Of a stretch of 64,000 nt of DNA, positions 54,972-64,000 are shown piece after piece. The position numbers were made by a program, and so were the translations under genes. The stretch covers positions 434,001-498,000 of the forward strand of contig NZ_JAADJT010000001.1 in NCBI RefSeq assembly GCF_011090165.1. The letters run 5' to 3'. Every line of letters begins with the position of its first letter. Within the stretch, counting starts at the first letter, position 1. This DNA is from Duganella aceris. Lineage in GTDB: Bacteria > Pseudomonadota > Gammaproteobacteria > Burkholderiales > Burkholderiaceae_D. Under the pieces are notes generated by a model. That model was not told the DNA's origin. It searched no databases and saw only the letters and a list, made by a program, of their open reading frames with translations.

Positions 54972-56597
54972 CTAGCGCGCCAGCGCCATGCGGCGCGCGG
55001 CCGGCCGCGCCTGCGGACGCGCCGCCCGCATCGGCGCCTGCTGCTGGTCGCCATTGAGCTTGAAGCGGCTCACCAGTTCGGCCAGCATCCCGGCCTGTTC
55101 CTGCATGCTGCCGGCGGCCGCCGCGGCCTGCTCCACCAGCGCGGCGTTCTGCTGCGTCACCGAATCCATCTCCGTGATCGCCATGTTGACGTGGCCGATG
55201 CCGGTGCTCTGCTCATGCGAAGCCTCGGTGATCGCCGACATGATCTGCGTCACGCGCGACACGCTGGCCACCACCTGATCCATCGTGGTGCCGGCCTCCG
55301 CCACCAGCGCGCTGCCGGTGCTGATGCTGTCCACCGAAGCGTTGATCAACTCCTTGATTTCCTTGGCCGCGCCGGCCGAACGCTGCGCCAGGTTGCGCAC
55401 CTCCGACGCCACCACCGCGAAGCCGCGTCCCTGCTCGCCGGCGCGCGCCGCCTCCACTGCCGCGTTCAGGGCGAGGATGTTGGTCTGGAACGCGATGCCG
55501 TCGATGACCGAAATAATGTCGACGATGCGCGTCGCCGACGCGTTGATGGTGTCCATCGTCCGCACCACCTGCGACACCACCTTGCCGCCCTTCTCCGCCA
55601 CCGCCGACGCCGACAGCACCAGCTGGTTGGCCTGTACCGCGTTGTCGTTGTTCTGGTTCACGGTCGAGGTCAACTGCTCCATCGAGGCCGCCGTTTCCTC
55701 CAGCGAGCTGGCCTGCGATTCGGTACGCGCCGACAGGTCCATATTGCCGGACGCGATCTCGCTCGACGCGGTGGCGATGGTGTCGGCGCTGCGGCGGATT
55801 TCGCCGATGGTGTCGGCCAGGCGCTGCTGCATCGCCTTCATGCCGTACAGGATGCTGGCATTGTCGCTCTCATGGGTCTTGATGACGGCGCTCAGGTCGC
55901 CGCTGGCGATCTGCTGCGCGATCTCGCCGACGTATTCCGGCGCGCCGCCGATGGCGTGGCGCAGGCTCTTGTTGACCACGCTGACAATCAGCCACAGCAC
56001 CACGCAGACGCCGGCCAGCATCCCCGCCGACTTCATCAGCGAGGCGTGGAAGGCGGCGTCGATGTCGTCCATGTAGACGCCGGTGACCAGATCCCAGTTC
56101 CACGGCGCGTAATGGATCACGCGGCTCATCTTCGGCACCGGCTCGGTCGCGCCCGGACGCGCCCAGTGGTAGCGCACGAAACCGGCGCCTTCCGGCGACG
56201 CGCCGGCCGCCTGGATGTCGCGGTACAGGTAGACGCCTTTCGGATCCTTGAAATCGACCATGTCCTTGCCGTCGTTTTCCGACTTGAAGGGATTCATCAG
56301 CGAGCGCGTGCCGCTGGTGACGGTGATGTAGCCGTCCTTGCCGTAGCGCAGGCCCTTGATGACGGCGATCGCCTGTTTCTGCGCGTCTTCCTTGGAGAGG
56401 GTGCCGGCGGCGGCCTTGTCGCCGAATTGCTTGACGATGCTGAGGCCGAGGTCGTCGATGTGGATCAGATCGCCCTGGCGTTCTTCGACCCGTACATTGC
56501 GGGCCTGGATGGTCTCGAACAGGAAAATCGCGGTGATGCAGACCAGGCTGCAAATCAACGGCACCCAGAGTTTTTGCTGGAACGACAATTTGTTCAT
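54972..56597 (-). CDS. methyl-accepting chemotaxis protein with single Cache sensor
   Basis: 541 residues. Membrane segments about 11-28 and 190-210; the periplasmic part is a Cache domain: [34 protein letters not shown] and [18 protein letters not shown]. Signalling domain of Tsr class with [20 protein letters not shown] and [20 protein letters not shown]. Ends ALAR. Single-Cache receptors often sense small organic acids; the ligand is not known. Confidence 0.94.
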   Translation of the reverse strand: MNKLSFQQKLWVPLICSLVCITAIFLFETIQARNVRVEERQGDLIHIDDLGLSIVKQFGDKAAAGTLSKEDAQKQAIAVIKGLRYGKDGYITVTSGTRSLMNPFKSENDGKDMVDFKDPKGVYLYRDIQAAGASPEGAGFVRYHWARPGATEPVPKMSRVIHYAPWNWDLVTGVYMDDIDAAFHASLMKSAGMLAGVCVVLWLIVSVVNKSLRHAIGGAPEYVGEIAQQIASGDLSAVIKTHESDNASILYGMKAMQQRLADTIGEIRRSADTIATASSEIASGNMDLSARTESQASSLEETAASMEQLTSTVNQNNDNAVQANQLVLSASAVAEKGGKVVSQVVRTMDTINASATRIVDIISVIDGIAFQTNILALNAAVEAARAGEQGRGFAVVASEVRNLAQRSAGAAKEIKELINASVDSISTGSALVAEAGTTMDQVVASVSRVTQIMSAITEASHEQSTGIGHVNMAITEMDSVTQQNAALVEQAAAAAGSMQEQAGMLAELVSRFKLNGDQQQAPMRAARPQARPAARRMALAR

Positions 56598-56702
56598 GGT
56601 GGCAGTCTCCTATTGTCTTGTGGAAATAAGAATACTCCTATTGCGATAGCAAGTGAATAACTGCCTTAAACAAGTTTCAGACTGTCGTTATTTGTCTACG
56701 TC

Positions 56703-56743
56703 AAAAAGGAAAACGGGCGCGGCGATCTTCATCGCTACGCCCG
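56703..56743 (-). terminator. intrinsic terminator of the DUF4148 gene
   Basis: On the minus strand CGGGCG-TA-GCGAT, loop GAAG, ATCGC-CG-CGCCCG is followed by TTTTCCTTTTTGA. It stands 24 bp after the stop codon of the DUF4148 gene. Confidence 0.8.
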
Positions 56744-56766
56744 CTTGCCAGAACCGTTTTGCTTGA

Positions 56767-57066
56767 TTAGTGCGCGCTGTTGTCTTTGGCTGGTTTGGCG
56801 GCCATTTGCGCCTTCACGTTCGCGCTTTTTGGACGCGGCGCCAGATAGGCGATGTCGGTGTAGGCTTCGTTGGTGTCCAGCAGGCCGGCTTTGCGGGCGG
56901 CCAGGGTCTCGGCGATCACCTGTTCGCGCGTCACCGAGCTGGTGGCGGCGGCCTGGGTGCGGAAGGCCTGGTCGAAGCTGGCTTCGTTTTCATCCGAAGG
57001 GGCGGCGAAGGCTGCACCAGCAGCCAGCAGGAAGGGAACCGATGCGATGATGGATTTAGCGTTCAT
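56767..57066 (-). CDS. DUF4148 domain protein, exported
   Basis: 99 residues. A signal peptide (about 1-22, ending AAFAAPS) and the DUF4148 signature SVTREQVIAETLAARKAGLL. Such small periplasmic proteins are common in Burkholderiales and have no known function. AAGGAG ribosome site; a clear terminator follows. Confidence 0.88.
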   Translation of the reverse strand: MNAKSIIASVPFLLAAGAAFAAPSDENEASFDQAFRTQAAATSSVTREQVIAETLAARKAGLLDTNEAYTDIAYLAPRPKSANVKAQMAAKPAKDNSAH

Positions 57067-57194
57067 TTTGATGCTCCTTGAAAGTTGTGCTGCGTCGATG
57101 GAGTCATCTTAGTATTTGCAAAGCGGATTAAAAAGCGCGATTTTCAGCGCTAATTCATCCGTTTATCCGATGCATCAGTTTCCTCATGGGCGCA

Positions 57195-58193
57195 TCAGCG
57201 CTTTTCGCTGTCCAGCGTTGCCGACGAATGGGCGTTGTAGCGATCGCCCGCCGCCGCATCGGCCGGGACGGCCGCCTCCAACCTGGCCAGGTCGGCCGGC
57301 GACAACGTCACTTGATTGGCGCCCAGCGCCTCCTCCAGCCGGGCGCGGGTGCGGGCGCCGACCAGCGGCACGATGTCCTCGCCCTGCGCCGCCACCCAGG
57401 CGATCGCCACCTGCGCCACCGACACGCCCAGCTCGGCCGCGATGGCGCGCACCTTTTCCACCAGCGCCAGGTTGTGGTCCAGGTTCTCGCCCTGGAAGCG
57501 CGGGCTGGCCAGGCCGCGGAAATCCGCCTCGCCGGCGCGCTGCTTGCTCCAGTGTCCGCTGATCAGGCCGCGCGACAGCACGCCGTAGGCGGTGACGCCG
57601 ATGCCCAGCTCGCGGCAGGTCTGCAGGATGCCGTTCTCGATGCCGCGCGAGATCATCGAATATTCGATCTGCAGGTCGGCGATCGGATGCACGGCGTGGG
57701 CGCGGCGCAGGGTCTCGCTGCCCACCTCCGACAGGCCGATGTGCTTGACGTGGCCGGACTTGATCAGCTCGGCGATGGCGCCGACGGTGTCCTCGATCGG
57801 CACGTTCGGATCCAGCCGCGCCGGGCGGTACAGGTCGATGTGCTCGACGCCCAAGCGCTTCAGCGAATACGCGGCGAAGTTCTTCACCGCCGCCGGGCGC
57901 CCGTCCATGCCCAGCCACTGCCCGTTCGGATCGCGCATGGCGCCGAACTTGACGCTGATCTGCACCTGGTCGCGGCCGCCGGCCAGCAGCGCCTCGCGCA
58001 GCAGCAGTTCGTTGTGGCCCATGCCGTAGAAGTCGCCGGTGTCGAGCAGGGTGACACCGGCGTCCATGGCGGCGCGGATGGTGGCCAGGCTTTCGGCGCG
58101 GTCGGCCGGGCCGTACAGGTCGGACATGCCCATCAGGCCCAAGCCCAGTTGAGCGACTTGCGGGCGGGTGCGGCCGAGTTTGCGGGTTTGCAT
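57195..58193 (-). CDS. aldo/keto reductase
   Basis: 332 residues from MQTRKLGRTRP (GGAG seven bases upstream; an adjacent ATG at 58196 is possible). TIM-barrel reductase: LLDTGDFYGMGHNE (Asp/Tyr), ISVKFGAMRD (Lys), GLSEVGSETLRRAH, and an NADPH loop VGARTRARLEE. The position of the usual catalytic His reads IDLYRPARLDP, a variant seen in related reductases. Divergent from a LysR regulator that may control it. Confidence 0.93.
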   Translation of the reverse strand: MQTRKLGRTRPQVAQLGLGLMGMSDLYGPADRAESLATIRAAMDAGVTLLDTGDFYGMGHNELLLREALLAGGRDQVQISVKFGAMRDPNGQWLGMDGRPAAVKNFAAYSLKRLGVEHIDLYRPARLDPNVPIEDTVGAIAELIKSGHVKHIGLSEVGSETLRRAHAVHPIADLQIEYSMISRGIENGILQTCRELGIGVTAYGVLSRGLISGHWSKQRAGEADFRGLASPRFQGENLDHNLALVEKVRAIAAELGVSVAQVAIAWVAAQGEDIVPLVGARTRARLEEALGANQVTLSPADLARLEAAVPADAAAGDRYNAHSSATLDSEKR

Positions 58194-58295
58194 CATGATT
58201 CTCCAGTGGTGGTTCGTCGATGAATCCATTATGCTGTTATCGATCACGGCAATAAATACCGCATTTCCTATAACTTTATTCGAACAGAGCTAACA

Positions 58296-59204
58296 ATGGA
58301 CCAGTTCAAGTCGATGCAGATCTTCAAGACGGTGGCCGACTGCAAGAGCTTCACCCAGGCCGCCGAGCAGCTGGACCTGCCCAAGCCCAGCGTCACCAAC
58401 GCGGTGCAGGCGATCGAGCGGCAGTTGGGGGTGCGGCTGCTGCAGCGCACCACGCGCAAGGTCAGCCTGACGGTCGAAGGCGCGCTCTACCTCGAGCGCT
58501 GCACCGCGCTGCTCAACGAGCTGGAGGACATCAACGGCCTGTTCATCGGCGACGGCCGGCTGCTCAGCGGCGCGGTGCGAGTCGACCTGCCGGAGCGGCT
58601 GGCGCACCTGTACGTAATTCCACGGCTGCCGGAATTCTTCGCGCGCCACCCGCAGATCCAGGTGCGGCTCGGCTCCAACGACCGCTTCGCCGACCTGGTG
58701 GGCGAAGGCATCGACTGCGCGGTGCGCGGCGGCACGCTGCGCGACTCGACGCTGGTGGCGCGCCGCATCGCCGCGATGGAGCAGATCAACGTCGCCACGC
58801 CCGCCTATCTGGCGCGGCACGGCACGCCGCTGACGCTGGACGACCTGCGGCGGCATACGGCGGTGAACTTTTTCTCCAGCCAGAGCGGGCGCGACATGGA
58901 ATGGGAATACATTGACGAGCACGGCGTCGAGCGCACGCTGACCATGCACAGCCAGGTCTCGGTCAGCGGCACCGAAGCGCTGATCGCGGGCTGTCTTGCC
59001 GGACTGGGGATGATCCAGGCGCCGCGCCAAGGGCTGGCGCCGCTGCTGGCGAGCGGCGCGCTGGTCGAAGTGCTGCCGCGCTGGCGGGCGGCGGCGTTGC
59101 CTCTGAACATCATTTATTCGCACAATCGTCACCTGTCGCCCCGGGTAAAGGTGTTTGTCGACTGGCTTGCTAGTGTTCTTGAGCAACAAACTGTGTCAGA
59201 ATAA
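58296..59204 (+). CDS. LysR-family transcriptional regulator
   Basis: 302 residues. The N-terminal winged helix (FKTVADCKSFTQAAEQLDLP, VTNAVQAIERQLGVRLLQRT) is followed by a periplasmic-binding-like effector domain (VRVDLPERLAHLYVIPRLPE, DCAVRGGTLRDSTLV). It is divergent from the aldo/keto reductase gene with a 102 bp gap, the usual arrangement for LysR autoregulation and control of the neighbour. Confidence 0.93.
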   Translation: MDQFKSMQIFKTVADCKSFTQAAEQLDLPKPSVTNAVQAIERQLGVRLLQRTTRKVSLTVEGALYLERCTALLNELEDINGLFIGDGRLLSGAVRVDLPERLAHLYVIPRLPEFFARHPQIQVRLGSNDRFADLVGEGIDCAVRGGTLRDSTLVARRIAAMEQINVATPAYLARHGTPLTLDDLRRHTAVNFFSSQSGRDMEWEYIDEHGVERTLTMHSQVSVSGTEALIAGCLAGLGMIQAPRQGLAPLLASGALVEVLPRWRAAALPLNIIYSHNRHLSPRVKVFVDWLASVLEQQTVSE

Positions 59205-59233
59205 GCTAATATTTCTTAACAAACTTATCTTCC

Positions 59234-60916
59234 ATGAAACTGATCCTGCCGACCGCATTGTTGGCCCTGTGCGTAAGCAATGTCCAAGCCGCGCCGAAGG
59301 CCGCCAAACCGCCGACGCAGGCACAGGTCGTGGAGGCGGCGTCGAAAAAAATCGACGGCGCCACGCTGCTGGAGCAGATCGCCACGCTGGCCTCGGACGA
59401 ATTTGAAGGCCGCGCGCCCGGCACGCACGGCGAAGCGGTCACCATCGACTATCTGCAACAGCAATTCAAGCAACTGGGGCTGGAAGCGGGCAACCCGGAC
59501 GGCGGCTATCTGCAGGCGGTGCCGCTGGTCGGCATCTCCAGCCACCCGACGCTGAGCTACACCAAGGATGGCCAGGCAACACCGTTGACCTTCGGCGACG
59601 ACTACGTCGCCTGGACCGCGCGCCCGGAACAGAAAATCGACATCGCCGATTCCGAACTGGTGTTCGTCGGCTACGGCGTGCAGGCGGCGGAGTTCAAATG
59701 GGACGACTACAAGGGCGCCGACCTCAAGGGCAAGACGCTGGTCATGCTGATCAACGACCCGCCCGTGCCCGACCCCAAGCATCCGAAACTGCTGGACCCG
59801 GCCATGTTCGGCGGCAACGCCATGAGCTGGTACGGCCGCTGGAACTACAAGTTCGAGATGGCGGCCAGGATGGGCGCCGCCGCCGCCCTGATCGTGCACG
59901 AACCCAAGGCCGCCGGTTACCCGTACGAGGTGGTGGTCAACAGCTGGGGCCGCGAGAATTTCGCCATCGACAGCAGCGCGCCGGGGCCGGAATTGCCGGC
60001 CGTACCGGGCTGGTTGCAGCAGGACCGTGCGCGCGACATGTTCAAGGCCGGCGGTTTCGACTTCGACACGCTGAAGAAGCAGGCGCTGTCGCGCGATTTC
60101 CACCCGGTGCCGCTGGGGCTGAAGCTCAACGTCGCGATGCCGAACGCGGTGCGCCAGCTGGCGTCGCACAACGTGGTCGGCAAGATCGCCGGGTCGGATC
60201 CGCAGTTGAAGGATGAAGTGGTGGTCTACAGCGCGCACTGGGACCACTTCGGCATCGACGAAGCGCTGCCGGGGCCGCGCACGCAGCAGATTTTCCACGG
60301 CGCGCTGGACAACGCCAGCGGCGTCGCCGCGCTGCTGCAGATCGCCAGGGCCTACCAGGCGCTGCCGACGGCGCCGAAGCGCAGCATCCTGTTCGTGCTG
60401 ACCACGGCCGAGGAACGCGGCCTGCTGGGCGCGCAATACTACGCGCGCAACCCGCTGTACCCGCTGGCCAAGACGGTGCTCAACATCAACGTCGACGGCT
60501 TGAACCTGTGGGGGCGGACCCGGGATGTCGAGCTGAGCGGCATGGGCAAATCCAGCGCCGACGAGATCGTCGCGGCGGTGGCGGCGCGGCAGGGGCGCGC
60601 GGTGCGGCCGGACAGCAACGTCGACTACGGCAGCTACTACCGAGGGGACCAGTTTGAATTCGCGCGGGCGGGGGTGCCGGTGATCTACCTGCGCAGCAGC
60701 ACCAACTACATCGGCAAGCCGGCGTCCTACGGCAAGGAAAAAGTGTTGAATTACACCGCGCACCAATACCACACGGTCAACGACGTGGTGCAGCCGAAAT
60801 GGGACACCAGCGGCGCGGTGGAAGACATCGCCCTGCTGTTCCAGGCCGGCTACCACGCCGCGCAAGCCAAGGACGCGCCGAAATGGAATCCCGCCGCCGA
60901 ATTCCAGCGCCGCTAA
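59234..60916 (+). CDS. exported M28-family zinc peptidase
   Basis: 560 residues. A signal peptide (about 1-19, ending VQAAPK); a PA-like insert around 110-250; and the M28 core with zinc ligands SAHWDHFG, GALDNASGVAAL, TTAEERGLLG, NINVDGLNLWG and YHTVNDVV. It should act as an aminopeptidase-like enzyme in the periplasm or outside the cell. It ends 8 bp before a 26 bp inverted repeat. Confidence 0.93.
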   Translation: MKLILPTALLALCVSNVQAAPKAAKPPTQAQVVEAASKKIDGATLLEQIATLASDEFEGRAPGTHGEAVTIDYLQQQFKQLGLEAGNPDGGYLQAVPLVGISSHPTLSYTKDGQATPLTFGDDYVAWTARPEQKIDIADSELVFVGYGVQAAEFKWDDYKGADLKGKTLVMLINDPPVPDPKHPKLLDPAMFGGNAMSWYGRWNYKFEMAARMGAAAALIVHEPKAAGYPYEVVVNSWGRENFAIDSSAPGPELPAVPGWLQQDRARDMFKAGGFDFDTLKKQALSRDFHPVPLGLKLNVAMPNAVRQLASHNVVGKIAGSDPQLKDEVVVYSAHWDHFGIDEALPGPRTQQIFHGALDNASGVAALLQIARAYQALPTAPKRSILFVLTTAEERGLLGAQYYARNPLYPLAKTVLNINVDGLNLWGRTRDVELSGMGKSSADEIVAAVAARQGRAVRPDSNVDYGSYYRGDQFEFARAGVPVIYLRSSTNYIGKPASYGKEKVLNYTAHQYHTVNDVVQPKWDTSGAVEDIALLFQAGYHAAQAKDAPKWNPAAEFQRR

Positions 60917-60923
60917 AAACAGC

Positions 60924-61010
60924 AGGTGTCAGTGCCGACATTCGGACACAAGCTGAACGGTATTTGGCAGTTATAGCTGAGAGCGTGTCCGAATGTCGGC
61001 ACTGACACCT
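60924..61010. repeat. 26 bp perfect inverted repeat with 35 bp spacer
   Basis: The arm at 60924-60949 (starting AGGTGTCAGTGCCGAC) is matched perfectly by its complement at 60985-61010. It lies between two convergent genes; the right arm is translated as the final codons of the thioredoxin-like protein. It may be a REP-like mobile repeat, or a bidirectional hairpin. Confidence 0.8.
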
Positions 61011-62290
61011 AGCTTGTGCAGCTTTTGCAGTTGCGTCAGGTTGCGCTGGTGGTGGGCGTCGGGGCCGGCGGCGGCGATGTCGGTTTGCAGCGCCTGCATC
61101 GCTTGCTCGATGCGGTCCGCGTCCTGCGGCGCCAACTCGATCAGGCTGCTCACATAGGTGACGCCCCATTGCAGCCGCGTCGCCGGGCCGACCGCGGCTT
61201 CCCAGGCCTTGCCGTACCACGCCAGCACGCCCGCCGTGTCGCCGCGCCGCTTGGCGCTGCTCGCCAGACTCAACATGAAGTAGTACGGCGAATGCGAGCG
61301 CGGCAATTCCGCCAGCAGCACCTGCTCCGCTTGCGCGGCCAGGCCGGCGTCGTTCAGCGCGCTCACCGCCGTGTTGACCAGCGTGTGGCGCTCATACGGA
61401 TCGCTGGATTCGGCCAGTGCCTCCTCCACCCGTTGCCGCACCTGTTCCTGCAAGCCCTGCGTCGGCGCCAGCAGCCGCGTCAGGCGCATTTGCAGGCGCA
61501 CCGCCGCCAGGCGGTCCGGGGCGCTGAGCCAGAAGTCGTCGGCCCATTGCGCGGCGGTGCCGCTCAACGCGGCCACCAGTTCTTCGCGCCGGCTGGCGAT
61601 CTTGATCAGGTTGATGCCGCTGTTGCTCAGGATGTCCATGTTCGAACGCGCCAGCCGCGCGTCGCCGAACACCGCCAGCAGCGAGGCGGCGTCGGCGCTG
61701 CCCGCCGCCAGTTGCGCGTGCAGCCGCAGCCGCACGGCGGCGTCGGGATTGGCGCCGGCCCCCGCCAGCGCGGCGTCGGCCAGCGCGGCCAGCGTCGGCG
61801 CCAGTTCGCGCCCGTCCAGCAGCTTGCCTTCGTCGGTGTCCCACGAGTAATGACTCAGCAGCGACCACTCGTCGGCGCTCGGCGCGCGCTCGCCGGACAG
61901 CGCGGCCCGCAACGCCGAGGCGGCGTCGGAGCCGGCCGCGTGCACCGCCAGCGCGGCGTCGAAGGCGGCGTCGAACAGTTCCCCGTCCAGCTCGCACGGC
62001 AGGCGGGTGATTTCGCCGCCGTCCGGCGCGTACAGCACCAGCGTCGGGTAGCTGCGCAGCCAGTAGCGCGCCGCCAGCGCTTGCGCGCCGACGCTGTCGC
62101 CGTCGAGGTGGTGGCACAGCACCGAACGGCTGCGCCGGATGAATTCGTCACGCGCGAAGAGGTCGGCCTTGACCCGGTTGCACGGCGGGCACCAGACGGC
62201 GCCCCAATACAGGAACAAGGGCCGCTGCTGCGCCCGCGCCAATGCGAAAGCGGCGTCGAGGCCGCCGTCCAGCCATTCGATCGCCGCCAT
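60971..62290 (-). CDS. thioredoxin-fold protein with helical-repeat C-terminus
   Basis: 439 residues. The N-terminal 115 form a thioredoxin-like domain with WGAVWCPPCNRVKADLF (CPPC). The rest is helical, with TPR-like repeats (QVLLAELPRSHSPYYFMLSL, RGDTAGVLAWYGKAWEAA). No signal peptide. The last dozen residues (GVSADIRTRSQL) are encoded by the inverted repeat, which suggests that the original stop lay elsewhere. Starts 3 bp after folE and is probably in one operon with it. Confidence 0.85.
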   Translation of the reverse strand: MAAIEWLDGGLDAAFALARAQQRPLFLYWGAVWCPPCNRVKADLFARDEFIRRSRSVLCHHLDGDSVGAQALAARYWLRSYPTLVLYAPDGGEITRLPCELDGELFDAAFDAALAVHAAGSDAASALRAALSGERAPSADEWSLLSHYSWDTDEGKLLDGRELAPTLAALADAALAGAGANPDAAVRLRLHAQLAAGSADAASLLAVFGDARLARSNMDILSNSGINLIKIASRREELVAALSGTAAQWADDFWLSAPDRLAAVRLQMRLTRLLAPTQGLQEQVRQRVEEALAESSDPYERHTLVNTAVSALNDAGLAAQAEQVLLAELPRSHSPYYFMLSLASSAKRRGDTAGVLAWYGKAWEAAVGPATRLQWGVTYVSSLIELAPQDADRIEQAMQALQTDIAAAGPDAHHQRNLTQLQKLHKLGVSADIRTRSQL

Positions 62291-62293
62291 GAA

Positions 62294-62860
62294 TCAGCTT
62301 TCGCGCGCCAGCGCCAGGAATTCGGTGCGCATCGCCAGGTTCGGCTGCAATTCGCCCAGCATCGCCGAGGTCACCGTCTCTTCGCCCGGCGTGCGGATGC
62401 CGCGGCTTTCCATGCACAGGTGGCGGCATTTGACGACCACGCCGACCGCTTTCGGTTCCAGCACTTCCATCAACGCGTTGGCGATCTGCATCGTCATGCG
62501 TTCCTGCACTTGCAACCGCTTGGAGAAGCAGTCCACCAGCCGGGTCAGCTTGGACAGGCCGACGATCTTGCCGTTCGGGACGTAGCCGACCGTGGCCTTG
62601 CCGAAGAACGGCGCCAGGTGGTGCTCGCAGTGGCTGTAGACCGGAATGCCGCGCACCACGATCAGTTCGTTGTATTGCTCGGCGCCGTCTTCAAACGCCT
62701 TCAGCAGTTCGACCGGGTCCTGGCCGTAGCCCGAGGTCCAGTGCTTCCATGCTTTGGTGACGCGGGCCGGGGTTTCCACCAGGCCGGGACGGTTCGGATC
62801 TTCACCGAAACTGGCGATCAGGCGGCGCCAGTCGTTTTCCGAGAATTCTTCTTGAGACAT
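62294..62860 (-). CDS. folE: GTP cyclohydrolase I
   Basis: 188 residues. The zinc and active site are in YSHCEHHLAPFFGKATVGY and KCRHLCMESRGI; GLSKLTRLVDCFSKRLQVQE is also typical of the type I enzyme. It makes 7,8-dihydroneopterin triphosphate from GTP, for folate and pterins. Neighbour of a thioredoxin-like gene and nudC. Confidence 0.96.
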   Translation of the reverse strand: MSQEEFSENDWRRLIASFGEDPNRPGLVETPARVTKAWKHWTSGYGQDPVELLKAFEDGAEQYNELIVVRGIPVYSHCEHHLAPFFGKATVGYVPNGKIVGLSKLTRLVDCFSKRLQVQERMTMQIANALMEVLEPKAVGVVVKCRHLCMESRGIRTPGEETVTSAMLGELQPNLAMRTEFLALARES

Positions 62861-62921
62861 GATGAAACACCTTTTTTTTACGATTGCCGACAGTATATAG
62901 AAAACCGCCGGACACCATCGA

Positions 62922-63740
62922 CTAAGGCTTGGGGCGGTGGGCGTCCACCAACTGGGCCGCGATCGACACCTTGATCGGCAAGTCCGGCCATTCGTCGCCC
63001 GGCCCGAACCAGCGCGCCTCGGCGATCTCGCTCGGCTCGATGCGGATCTCGCCGTCCAGATAGTCGGCGGTGTAGGCCACCATCAGCGAGTGCGGGAACG
63101 GCCACGACTGGCTGCCGAAGTAGCGCAGGTTGTGCACCCGCAGCCCGACCTCCTCCCGCACCTCGCGGTGGATCGCTTCCTCGATCGACTCGCCGGCCTC
63201 GACGAAACCGGCCAGCGCCGTGTAGCGCTTGTACGGCGAATTGGTGTGCAGCGCCAGCAGCACCGCGTCGCCCTTGCGGATCAACACCATCATCGCCGGC
63301 GAAATCCGTGGATAGGCGCTGTGGCCGCAGTGCGGGCATTTGTAGCAGCGCTCGCCGGCCAGCTGCTGCATCGGCGTCGCGCAAACGCCGCAAAAGCGAT
63401 GCGTGCGCGCCCATTCCGCCAGCTGCAGCGCCCGCCCGGCCAGGCCGAGGAAGCCGTCGTCGACCGCGCCGAACAGCGAGCGCAGCCCGTGGTACGCATA
63501 TTCCGGGTCGGGCGACGCGTCGTCGTCCAGCCAGGCCATCTGGTAATAGCGATCGTTCCAGGTGCCCAGCGCGTGGATGCGCTCGGGCGGCACCCGCAGC
63601 GCGGCCAGCATCTCCGACGGCGGCAAGCCCAGATCGCTGTTGCGTAAAAGCAACCCTCCGCGATGACAGACAAAGGTCAGCGGATCGGCGGCGTCGCTGG
63701 GAAGGATCAGGGGAACGAAGGTGGCGGGCGTGAGCAGCAT
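62922..63740 (-). CDS. nudC: NAD(H) pyrophosphatase / RNA-decapping Nudix hydrolase
   Basis: 272 residues. The zinc ribbon has CGVC and CYKCPHCGHSAYPR; the Nudix box is GFVEAGESIEEAIHREVREE (start of GX5EX7REUXEEXGU); and SQSWPFPHSLM is the NudC family signature (SQPWPFPxS) with Ser for Pro. It splits NADH and can remove NAD caps from RNA. Promoter not identified. Confidence 0.95.
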   Translation of the reverse strand: MLLTPATFVPLILPSDAADPLTFVCHRGGLLLRNSDLGLPPSEMLAALRVPPERIHALGTWNDRYYQMAWLDDDASPDPEYAYHGLRSLFGAVDDGFLGLAGRALQLAEWARTHRFCGVCATPMQQLAGERCYKCPHCGHSAYPRISPAMMVLIRKGDAVLLALHTNSPYKRYTALAGFVEAGESIEEAIHREVREEVGLRVHNLRYFGSQSWPFPHSLMVAYTADYLDGEIRIEPSEIAEARWFGPGDEWPDLPIKVSIAAQLVDAHRPKP

Positions 63741-63927
63741 GGCGGGCGGCGAGGGGGCGGGTTGACTGATTGCAGCATCTTACCGTGTTTTGCGGCGGCC
63801 GGCCGGGTGCACCGGGTGCGCGACCAGCCATTGTTTCCAGACCAAGATTTACACCATTTTCATACCTTTAATCGCTGCATCGGGAGCTTTCACGCTACTA
63901 TATATTGCTGTAAGGAGATTTTTTCAT

Positions 63928-64000
63928 ATGCCATCTATCGTTGCCGGTTTAAACACCGACCAAATCGCCAGTCTGTCGACCAGCCAGATCATCCTGCTGA
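63928..64000 (+). CDS. start of a probable repeat-rich protein (partial)
   Basis: 24 residues are visible from an ATG with a good AAGGAG site. They read as a repeat: IASLSTSQIILL follows TDQ, with the pattern L-S-T-x-Q-I. From memory, this resembles long repeat proteins with units like LTTxQIxxL in related bacteria. Only the N-terminus is seen, so the identification is tentative. Confidence 0.45.
   Translation, partial: MPSIVAGLNTDQIASLSTSQIILL

Overview
This is a 64 kb stretch of a GC-rich proteobacterial chromosome. The gene content suggests a betaproteobacterium of the Oxalobacteraceae (Massilia/Duganella type): a DUF4148 protein, a CheD-containing chemotaxis cluster, an OmpW gene behind an FNR-type box, Massilia-like intergenic palindromes, and periplasmic molybdoenzyme and Sox genes. 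The genus is an inference from memory of such genomes. I found no rRNA, tRNA, insertion sequence, prophage or CRISPR array.

Layout. 1-5.2 kb: end of an FtsX/MacB-type ABC permease operon, a sigma-54 response regulator, its histidine kinase and a spermidine-synthase-like protein. 5.5-10.2 kb: a TonB-dependent receptor, then a MocR/PdxR-type regulator divergent from a pyridoxamine-phosphate-oxidase-like protein. 10.2-10.9 kb: a higBA toxin-antitoxin pair. 11.0-12.6 kb: an exported alpha/beta hydrolase. 12.8-26.6 kb: a ten-gene minus-strand operon with two tandem copies of a Tat-exported TldD-type metalloprotease plus TldE partner, then DUF4159, MoxR ATPase, DUF58, a BatA-like membrane protein, a DUF4175-like membrane protein and a third membrane protein. 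27.0-27.8 kb: an exported methyltransferase. 27.9-40.0 kb: a twelve-gene minus-strand chemotaxis cluster (three MCPs, two CheW, CheA, CheY, CheR, CheD, CheB, a STAS protein and a REC-EAL protein), divergent from a double-receiver protein. 41.9-45.7 kb: aqpZ, a Crp/Fnr-like regulator, panD, a stress-type protein and a periplasmic binding protein. 45.7-52.0 kb: a minus-strand operon with an IorAB-type molybdoenzyme, soxXYZA, a cytochrome c and a flavocytochrome-c-type flavoprotein. 52.2-57 kb: ompW, two further MCPs, a lipoprotein and a DUF4148 protein. 57.2-64 kb: an aldo/keto reductase with divergent LysR regulator, an M28 peptidase, a thioredoxin/TPR protein, folE, nudC, and the start of a probable repeat protein.

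Main discovery candidate. The ten-gene TldD/TldE-MoxR operon and the hydrolase gene that converges on its far end each have the same upstream layout. Each has a phased array of five CGGAC(A/G) direct repeats (10 bp period before the hydrolase, about 11 bp before the operon), then 43-44 bp later a near-consensus sigma-54 promoter beginning TGGCATG. The repeats point toward the promoter in both cases. This looks like one sigma-54 regulon for an uncharacterised envelope proteolysis/AAA+ system, and the sigma-54 activator at 1.6-3.0 kb is the only local candidate regulator.

Other points of note: a terminator-like hairpin between the two tldDE copies; TldD copies that seem to lack the usual zinc-ligand cysteine; a SoxY whose C-terminal GGCGG arm is replaced; a sox gene set without soxB or soxCD joined to a molybdoenzyme; a C-terminal DExxF-type motif shared only by the three MCPs of the che cluster; and a 26 bp perfect inverted repeat that supplies the last codons of a thioredoxin-like gene.
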